A DNA stretch of 12,093 bases from Candidatus Rifleibacteriota bacterium (lineage in GTDB: Bacteria > Riflebacteria > Ozemobacteria > Ozemobacterales > Ozemobacteraceae). A program made the translations under genes and the position numbers. Shown here in pieces: positions 6,816-12,093 of this stretch. Positions within the stretch are counted from its first letter, which is position 1. Each line of letters starts with the position of its first letter. The notes below the pieces were generated by a model that saw only the letters and a program-made list of their open reading frames with translations, did no database searches and was not told the DNA's origin. The stretch spans positions 1-12,093 of the forward strand of contig JAFXRA010000111.1 of assembly GCA_017526725.1 (NCBI GenBank), written 5' to 3'.

Positions 6816-8254
6816 AAATATTGATAACAGATAAAAATGGGCAGATTCTTTACGAAGGAAGCCCAAGTTTGCACGGTGACGGCGTTGTTATCGGCAGTGG
6901 AAACGACTGCGATATTCAACTGAATAAAATGGGGGTTTCCCGCCGTCAGATTCAGCTTCGTTACAATTCCGAAGGCTATCTTACTTTGCAGGATTTGCAA
7001 AGCCCTTATGGTACAATTGTTAACGGCGAAAAGATTCAGCCAGGTTTTATAGCAACAATCAATCCAGGCTGTTTTATAGAAATGTCTGACGATGTTTTTG
7101 TTTCTCTTCAGTTAGAAGGCAATGAAGCTTCTATCAGCCCTGACAGCGATAGGTTTTTCCCATTTTTCCTTAACAGCAACGAAAGTTTTGTTCGCAAAAG
7201 CTTTGCTACCATTCGTTCAAAGATTCCGCGCCAATACTATCCGGCATTATCAGCAACTGAAGGCGAAATGGTCACTCGCATAAAAGAGCTTTCTGCAGTA
7301 TTAGAAGTCAGCTATGCATTGAATTCCATCGCTAGTTTCCCAAGACTTCTTGAGTTTACGTTAGAAATGGCAATAAACGTTACAGGCGGTGAACGTGCTG
7401 TGATGATGCTGTTTAATGAAGAACTCGGCAGGCTTGAAACCGTATCTATGATTAATTTCGATAATAAAGAAATTTCCGAAGATATGCAGGCAACTTCATT
7501 TTTGGTAAGCAAGTGTTTTGATACTGGTGAATCCTTGATTGGACCTTCCCACAATTTCAGAAATCCGAATGCAAAGCAAAAAGGGCCTGAAGATGTTGGT
7601 ATTCTTTCCGTTGCAATTGTGCCCTTAAAAGAAATGACTAATACTATAGGCGTTCTATATGTAGATACAAAGCATTCTGGCAATATTATGACTGCCCGCA
7701 CCGATCAGATGCTTAAGATATTTGCATCCCAAGCTTCTGTTGCTATAAACAGAACAAAAATGTATCATGATGCAACTACTGACCAGACTACGGGAATTGC
7801 CAACGAAAACCTTTTCTTGCGAAGACTCACAGAAGAATTTTGCAGAGCGCAAAGATATCGAAAAGACATTTCGTTAATTTTGATGGATTTGGATCATTTC
7901 TCGGCTGTTAATGAGACTTACGGTGAAAATACAGGCAATCGTATTTTAAAGGAAGTTGGGAAGATTTTTGATTCTGCTACAAGAATTCATGACTTGGTTG
8001 CTAGGTTCGGTTCAGACAGCTTTGCTATGCTTCTTCCAGAAACACCTTATACAGGTGCACTAGTCGCTGCTAATAAATTGAAGTCATCTCTCAGCCAGAC
8101 AAAAGTCAGGGCTGGGAATCAGACCATAATGCTAACAGGCAGCTTCGGTCTTGCTAGCAGTTCTGGCGTAACTACAAAACCCGGAGATTTGTTGAAGATG
8201 GCTGAAAAAGCACTCAAACTTGCACGCATGCGCGGCGGCAATCAAATAGCTTAA
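6812..8254 (+). CDS. FHA-GAF-GGDEF signalling protein with degenerate GGDEF site
   Basis: In this 480-residue cytoplasmic protein, residues 1-100 are an FHA-type fold (VVIGSGNDCDIQL, GVSRRQIQL, SPYGTIVNG). The usual Arg after IG is Ser29, and the usual His of SxxH is Gln46. Residues about 165-315 fit a GAF domain (SIASFPRLLEFTLEMAINVTGGERAVMMLF through FASQASVAINR). Residues about 318-480 are a GGDEF domain. The signature is GSDSF (400-404) instead of GGDEF; the metal-binding Asp359 in MDLDHF is kept, but the guanine-contact Asp in GD is Asn376 (TGNRIL). RIHD (391-394) lies five residues before the signature, as in an allosteric I-site. It is therefore likely a poor or inactive diguanylate cyclase that may still bind cyclic di-GMP. 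AGGG at 6801-6804 serves the ATG at 6812. Confidence 0.88.
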   Translation: MKILITDKNGQILYEGSPSLHGDGVVIGSGNDCDIQLNKMGVSRRQIQLRYNSEGYLTLQDLQSPYGTIVNGEKIQPGFIATINPGCFIEMSDDVFVSLQLEGNEASISPDSDRFFPFFLNSNESFVRKSFATIRSKIPRQYYPALSATEGEMVTRIKELSAVLEVSYALNSIASFPRLLEFTLEMAINVTGGERAVMMLFNEELGRLETVSMINFDNKEISEDMQATSFLVSKCFDTGESLIGPSHNFRNPNAKQKGPEDVGILSVAIVPLKEMTNTIGVLYVDTKHSGNIMTARTDQMLKIFASQASVAINRTKMYHDATTDQTTGIANENLFLRRLTEEFCRAQRYRKDISLILMDLDHFSAVNETYGENTGNRILKEVGKIFDSATRIHDLVARFGSDSFAMLLPETPYTGALVAANKLKSSLSQTKVRAGNQTIMLTGSFGLASSSGVTTKPGDLLKMAEKALKLARMRGGNQIA

Positions 8255-8291
8255 ACATTTATATTTAAAAAATAATCAGGAAGTCACACTT

Positions 8292-9944
8292 ATGTTAAAT
8301 CCACTAGACGGTCTTAACCTTTCCAGAAGTCAGAAAAAGGACTTAGATGAATTAGAAAAGCTGGCTGGTTTTTCCCCATCAGCAAAAAAAGATAAGAATA
8401 TGCTTACACAGGTTGCTGGAGATCTGGTTAAAAAGAAAGATACCAAACCTGAAAGCAAGCTTGATGAAGAAGAAAACAGATTTTGGAATATACATAAGAG
8501 ATTTGCTGAAGCCTACGATAATAATGGCAGGGCATTTGCTCTGTTTATAGGTGATTTGCTTGATATTATGCTGAGCGGTCCGGTTCAGGCTCGATTAGTC
8601 AGCGAAATGATAGAAGAAAAGCTGGCTAAGATTCGCAAACAGCGTGAAGCAGAAGCTTTAGAAGAAGCAGCTAAGAAAAAGAAAAAATATAATGTCGGCG
8701 GCAAGGTAAGCTCTAAATACGATGTTGAAGTTGGCGGAGAAAAAAGAGTTTTCTCTAGACATTTCTTGAAGAGAAAGAGTTTTTTAGCTGCTTTGTTTTT
8801 GGATAGTGATGAATTTCCTGCTTTTAAGAAGCTTGTGAAGCAGATTGATATTATTTGTAAAAATGAAAATTATGATGTTCCTGTAAAAGAAGAAGACCGC
8901 AAAGAAGCTTTAGATAAGATTCTTGGAGAATTGCGCTACGAAATTAAGCCTGTAGATGTAATAAGGTTTTGGAAAATATTAGATGCTGATAACTTCAAGT
9001 ATCTTGACGAAATATTCAATAAAACTAAGAATCTGAATCTTGTTAGACCTACTTTTTATGATGATGTTGACAAGGCATACAGAGACGGCAAAAAGCTTTT
9101 GAAGCTTTTAATCAAAGATGTCCAGACAGAGTTTCCGCCAAACGAAGATAAACAGGAAGCTTACGAAGATTATCTGAAAGATATATTAGAAGTCTATACG
9201 CATCACCACTTTGTTTTAAAGCATTTTAACCAGACTAGACCTAATATTTCCTTAAAAGATTTTGAATTAACAAAAGAAGAATTGCAGGAAAAGATTGGCG
9301 AAATGCGTTCTGATGCTGATAAGCTTAAAGAACAGATAAACAAACTTATCATAGAAAGAGATGAAGCCAAAGCTGAAGCTAGAGCAGTTAAAATCGAAAA
9401 CGATGAAATAAAGGTAAAACTTTCCAAGCTAGACCCGGCAGAAGTAAGAAAACAGCTTTCTGCTGCAGAAGCGAAAGTTAATGCTGCCAACAAAGAACTC
9501 AAAGAAACTCTTGAAGAAGATGCTTTGTTACGTAGCGAATTCAGAAAACTTGATAATGAAAATCAGGAATTAACAGCAAAACTCAGACAATTAAATGCTC
9601 TTCCCGATGAAAATGCCAATTCTGTCGAAGGTTTGATGAAGGGCAAGAGAATAGTTATTTTTGGCGGTGGCAGTCGTGAACAATACTGGCCAACTTTGAA
9701 AGAAGCCGGTGTCGAAGATGCTGATTATGAATGGTATGAAGGTTTCCATACCATAAGTCAGGCCAGAACTAACGAAATAGTAGGAAGATGCGATGTGGCT
9801 GTTGTTATGACCAGTTATGCCGGCCATCTTTACCTTTTCCAGGTAAGGGCCTGCATAAACAAGAATCAGCATTTGTTCCTGATTCACAATTCTGGTGCTG
9901 GTACACTAAGGACAGAAATACTCAAGACATTTGGGAAAAAATAG
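8292..9944 (+). CDS. Long coiled-coil protein with C-terminal DUF2325 domain
   Basis: In this 550-residue protein the first half (about 60-310) is mostly helical and unassigned, with a lysine/glutamate-rich stretch near 105-135. Residues about 323-435 form a long coiled coil (KEELQEKIGEMRSDADKLKE and onward). The C-terminus (about 450-548) matches DUF2325: the strand KRIVIFGGGSREQ, the YEGFHTISQARTNEIVGRCDVAVVMTSYAGHLYLFQVR core, then a final strand and LRTEIL helix. This is a Rossmann-like domain of unknown function with a Gly-rich loop (GGGSR, 458-462) that may bind a nucleotide or phosphate. AGGAAG (8278-8283) serves the ATG. Only 37 nt and no terminator separate it from the FHA-GGDEF gene, so it is probably co-transcribed. 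No signal peptide or membrane helix is seen. Its 3' end overlaps the convergent gene. Confidence 0.85.
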   Translation: MLNPLDGLNLSRSQKKDLDELEKLAGFSPSAKKDKNMLTQVAGDLVKKKDTKPESKLDEEENRFWNIHKRFAEAYDNNGRAFALFIGDLLDIMLSGPVQARLVSEMIEEKLAKIRKQREAEALEEAAKKKKKYNVGGKVSSKYDVEVGGEKRVFSRHFLKRKSFLAALFLDSDEFPAFKKLVKQIDIICKNENYDVPVKEEDRKEALDKILGELRYEIKPVDVIRFWKILDADNFKYLDEIFNKTKNLNLVRPTFYDDVDKAYRDGKKLLKLLIKDVQTEFPPNEDKQEAYEDYLKDILEVYTHHHFVLKHFNQTRPNISLKDFELTKEELQEKIGEMRSDADKLKEQINKLIIERDEAKAEARAVKIENDEIKVKLSKLDPAEVRKQLSAAEAKVNAANKELKETLEEDALLRSEFRKLDNENQELTAKLRQLNALPDENANSVEGLMKGKRIVIFGGGSREQYWPTLKEAGVEDADYEWYEGFHTISQARTNEIVGRCDVAVVMTSYAGHLYLFQVRACINKNQHLFLIHNSGAGTLRTEILKTFGKK

Positions 9945-12093
9945 ACTGGTCTAATTTCTTTTTCCATTTTTTCTCATAAATACTGTTTATAGCATTTATA
10001 GTTTCATTTTTAGAGATTTGCATTTTTTCTGCAAGCTTAATTATGAGATTAGCTTCAGTTTTTGCTAAGTCTCCATCAGAAATGGCTATTTTAATTAATA
10101 AGTTAAGCAGATCTTTGTCCAATTCTATTGCAGATGTGTTTAAAACATAGTCAATATGGTTATCAATGCTTTGCATTTCTCTTATATTCATTTGAAGGAT
10201 TTGTTCCGGTATATATCCTATTTCACAGATTTTCCGAATGATTTTTAATTCTTTTTCATCTATTTTGCCATCAGCAAGCATTACTGCTATACACATTCTA
10301 AGAAGATCTTTAACAGAGTATTTCCCTAATAACCCCCAACAACTGCTATCTAAAGAGTCATCGGTATAATCTTCTGTAGAATCAGTGTTATTTGCGGTTT
10401 CTGTATTGATTTTATTCCCGTCTGTTTGTTTCTTTTCCTGATTAATTAAAACTTCTTCTTTATCGTAAAGTCGAGATTGTTTCAAATACTGTTCTGCTAA
10501 TTTCGAAAAAAGATTAACAATATCAGTAAGAATCCAGTCTTTTGTATCATCATTAACAGCAGTATTGCAGTATTCACAGTAATTGCTGCTGTTAAAAGTT
10601 TCTGCTGCTCCGCAATTTATACAATGTGAACTACAGAAACATTTTTTTATATCTGTTTTAGTATTTATACTTCTTTTTAAAATAAATAAGGATTTTTTAT
10701 GTATTGTTTTTGTTAAATCATTATTAGGACAACTATTCCATACAACTTGTCCTAATAATACATGTTTACCTTCTTCTTCGAAAATACCTTTTATTTCAAT
10801 AGAATCTATTCCTGCTCTGTAGTAATTCGATATTATCTGATGTTTACATGATGCGTCTATAAAATCTTGAGCAAATTTATCTGATGAAATTTTAAGAATA
10901 GGATCAGCTTTTCTTGTTCTAATGGCTTCTATCATACGCCAGAAAATTGCAGAAAGCTTATCTTCTATATTCTGTATGTTAAATGATGGATCGTATTTAT
11001 ATAAGTTCTTTAAACCAGGTATATAAGAATTATGAGTATCTCTCCATTCAGATAACTGATAAATACCTGCAAGAATCCAGTCGTGTTGTCCTGATTTTAA
11101 TAAAGCACTACATGATGGACATTGTATTAATCTTGCACCTTCTATGCGAGATCCACAATTAGGACAATATCCTTCTATTAGCCCTTTGCTGTTTAATTCC
11201 TTTGTTCCCTTTCTTCGCATGAAACACCATACTTCAGCAAATTTTTCAGGTTCAGTTTTACTTCCTATAATTATTGCCCCTGTTTTTTGATTCGTCAGGT
11301 AATTTATTGCCTTAGCCTGAATTGTCACATATATTGAATCATAGTCATTGGTGCTTTCAGCTTTTATTGCATTGGTGTTTAATATTTTCAGATCTTTCAT
11401 TATATCTACGTTATTGTCTTCAATCATCCCGTTAATCTGAATCTGAAACTGTTCGTAAGTTCCATCGGCTAAAAACATTTCTGCATCTGATAAATCTCGG
11501 TTCATCCAGGAATCTTGAATTATTCTGAAAGCATTTTTAATTCTTGTTTTAAAACTATCTAATGAAAAGTCAGGATTGTTCTTTTTTATTTGCATTAAAG
11601 CAGATTCTTCTTTTGAAGGAGTCTCTTTTGATTTTTTTAAAACAGAGCTTTCTGTTGAATGATAAATATTTTTACTTTCATAGTCTTGTTGTTCATAAAA
11701 ATTAATAAAATGGCCGTATTTTATTCTCAAACCTATGAAATGAATAAAGAAAATACTACCAAAAAGTATAATCACAATTGTTAAGACTGACGAAACATAA
11801 AAGAAACTACCAAAAATGATTAAAAGTATAAGTATTATTTTATTATTTAATTTGTCTTCTTGAAAATAAAAACATAAAGCCAAACAAGTTATTAAATGAA
11901 AAATCAGTAATGGGGAAAAAATCAGTAAAGCTAGAAAAAAACCATGATTTTTTTTACAACTAATAAAGAGATTTATAATATCTGCATCAAGATTACCTTC
12001 AATTTTGCTTGAACTGCTATAATTTCTGGAACTTCTGGAACTGCTATAGCTACTGGAACTACGACTGCTACTGCTACTGCTTCTGCTTCCCCC
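9922..12093 (-). CDS. Membrane protein with two Tim44-like/zinc-ribbon modules and TerB-like C-terminus (5' partial)
   Basis: The frame is open to the right window edge, so the start lies outside; a TTG at 11881-11883 is internal, within a membrane helix. The 723 visible residues comprise a Ser/Arg-rich segment (1-29, 20 Ser), a short linker and hydrophobic helices at about 51-77 and 86-121. They continue with a Tim44-like domain (about 175-300, FKTRIKNAFRIIQDSWMNRD) and a zinc ribbon (Cys310/313, Cys325/328, CPNC and CPSC). Next comes a second Tim44-like domain (about 372-475) with a CINC/CEYC ribbon (491/494, 506/509). A low-complexity Asp/Thr/Asn linker follows, then a TerB-like helical domain (about 595-700, AVMLADGKIDEKEL and IAISDGDL). 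TerB domains often occur in envelope or metal-stress complexes. Tim44-like domains in bacteria usually follow a Ser/Gly-rich segment and membrane helices, as here. Probable role: inner-membrane scaffold; the pathway is unknown. Confidence 0.82.
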   Translation of the reverse strand, partial: GGSRSSSSSSRSSSSYSSSRSSRNYSSSSKIEGNLDADIINLFISCKKNHGFFLALLIFSPLLIFHLITCLALCFYFQEDKLNNKIILILLIIFGSFFYVSSVLTIVIILFGSIFFIHFIGLRIKYGHFINFYEQQDYESKNIYHSTESSVLKKSKETPSKEESALMQIKKNNPDFSLDSFKTRIKNAFRIIQDSWMNRDLSDAEMFLADGTYEQFQIQINGMIEDNNVDIMKDLKILNTNAIKAESTNDYDSIYVTIQAKAINYLTNQKTGAIIIGSKTEPEKFAEVWCFMRRKGTKELNSKGLIEGYCPNCGSRIEGARLIQCPSCSALLKSGQHDWILAGIYQLSEWRDTHNSYIPGLKNLYKYDPSFNIQNIEDKLSAIFWRMIEAIRTRKADPILKISSDKFAQDFIDASCKHQIISNYYRAGIDSIEIKGIFEEEGKHVLLGQVVWNSCPNNDLTKTIHKKSLFILKRSINTKTDIKKCFCSSHCINCGAAETFNSSNYCEYCNTAVNDDTKDWILTDIVNLFSKLAEQYLKQSRLYDKEEVLINQEKKQTDGNKINTETANNTDSTEDYTDDSLDSSCWGLLGKYSVKDLLRMCIAVMLADGKIDEKELKIIRKICEIGYIPEQILQMNIREMQSIDNHIDYVLNTSAIELDKDLLNLLIKIAISDGDLAKTEANLIIKLAEKMQISKNETINAINSIYEKKWKKKLDQSIFSQMS
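12007..12093 (-). repeat. Ser-coding low-complexity tract
   Basis: On the minus strand these 29 codons encode 20 Ser with Arg, Tyr, Gly and Asn. Near the edge AGC and AGT codons alternate, forming a 6-bp repeat. The tract sits before the membrane helices of the Tim44-like protein and could vary in length between strains. Confidence 0.75.

Noticed and set aside
11881..11883. TTG as the start of the Tim44/TerB gene
   Set aside because: The same frame is open for 70 further codons to the window edge, with a membrane helix spanning this point and a Ser-rich segment typical of the family before it.

Overview
This AT-rich bacterial window (standard code, ATG/GTG starts, AGGAG-type ribosome sites) most likely comes from a Gram-negative-type (diderm) bacterium. 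The reasons are a cluster of type IV pilus / type II secretion minor prepilins, a secreted clostripain-family protease and GGDEF-family signalling. The mix of FHA-GAF-GGDEF, DUF2325 and Tim44-like/TerB proteins suggests an uncultured or poorly studied phylum. Riflebacteria-like lineages come to mind, but I cannot establish the taxon from sequence alone.

Layout. (1) Positions 1-3745, plus strand: the last codons of an upstream gene, a secreted SH3b protein, then three prepilin-like genes: a very large PilX/GspK-like protein, a PilV/GspI-like one and a PilW/GspJ-like one. They overlap as ATGA, TAATG and TAATG, so they look like one translationally coupled operon for the tip or priming complex of a pilus or pseudopilus. 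(2) 3818-4390: a YkgJ-type cysteine-cluster protein, closed by a bidirectional terminator at 4413-4439 shared with the convergent protease gene. (3) 4466-5893, minus strand: a signal-peptide-bearing C11 protease with a near-consensus promoter. (4) 5969-6374: a gene-free region with small inverted and direct repeats and an 11-unit heptanucleotide array on a polypyrimidine tract. (5) 6375-9944, plus strand: a promoter followed by three genes: a small zinc-ribbon protein, an FHA-GAF-degenerate GGDEF protein and a long coiled-coil DUF2325 protein. (6) 9922-12093, minus strand: a large membrane protein with a Ser-rich N-terminal part, two Tim44-like/zinc-ribbon modules and a TerB-like C-terminus. 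Its 3' end overlaps the DUF2325 gene by 23 bp, and it runs off the right edge of the window.

How the genes may work together. The prepilin operon would build a surface filament or secretion tip, and the protease is an exported enzyme that could use such a pathway (inference from proximity only). The most interesting unit is the 6435-9944 operon. Its GGDEF domain has lost key catalytic and substrate residues but keeps a correctly spaced RxxD inhibitory site, the pattern of a cyclic-di-GMP receptor. Its FHA domain has lost the usual phosphothreonine contacts. The DUF2325 coiled-coil partner could be the effector. The rest of the window is ordinary housekeeping or accessory content.
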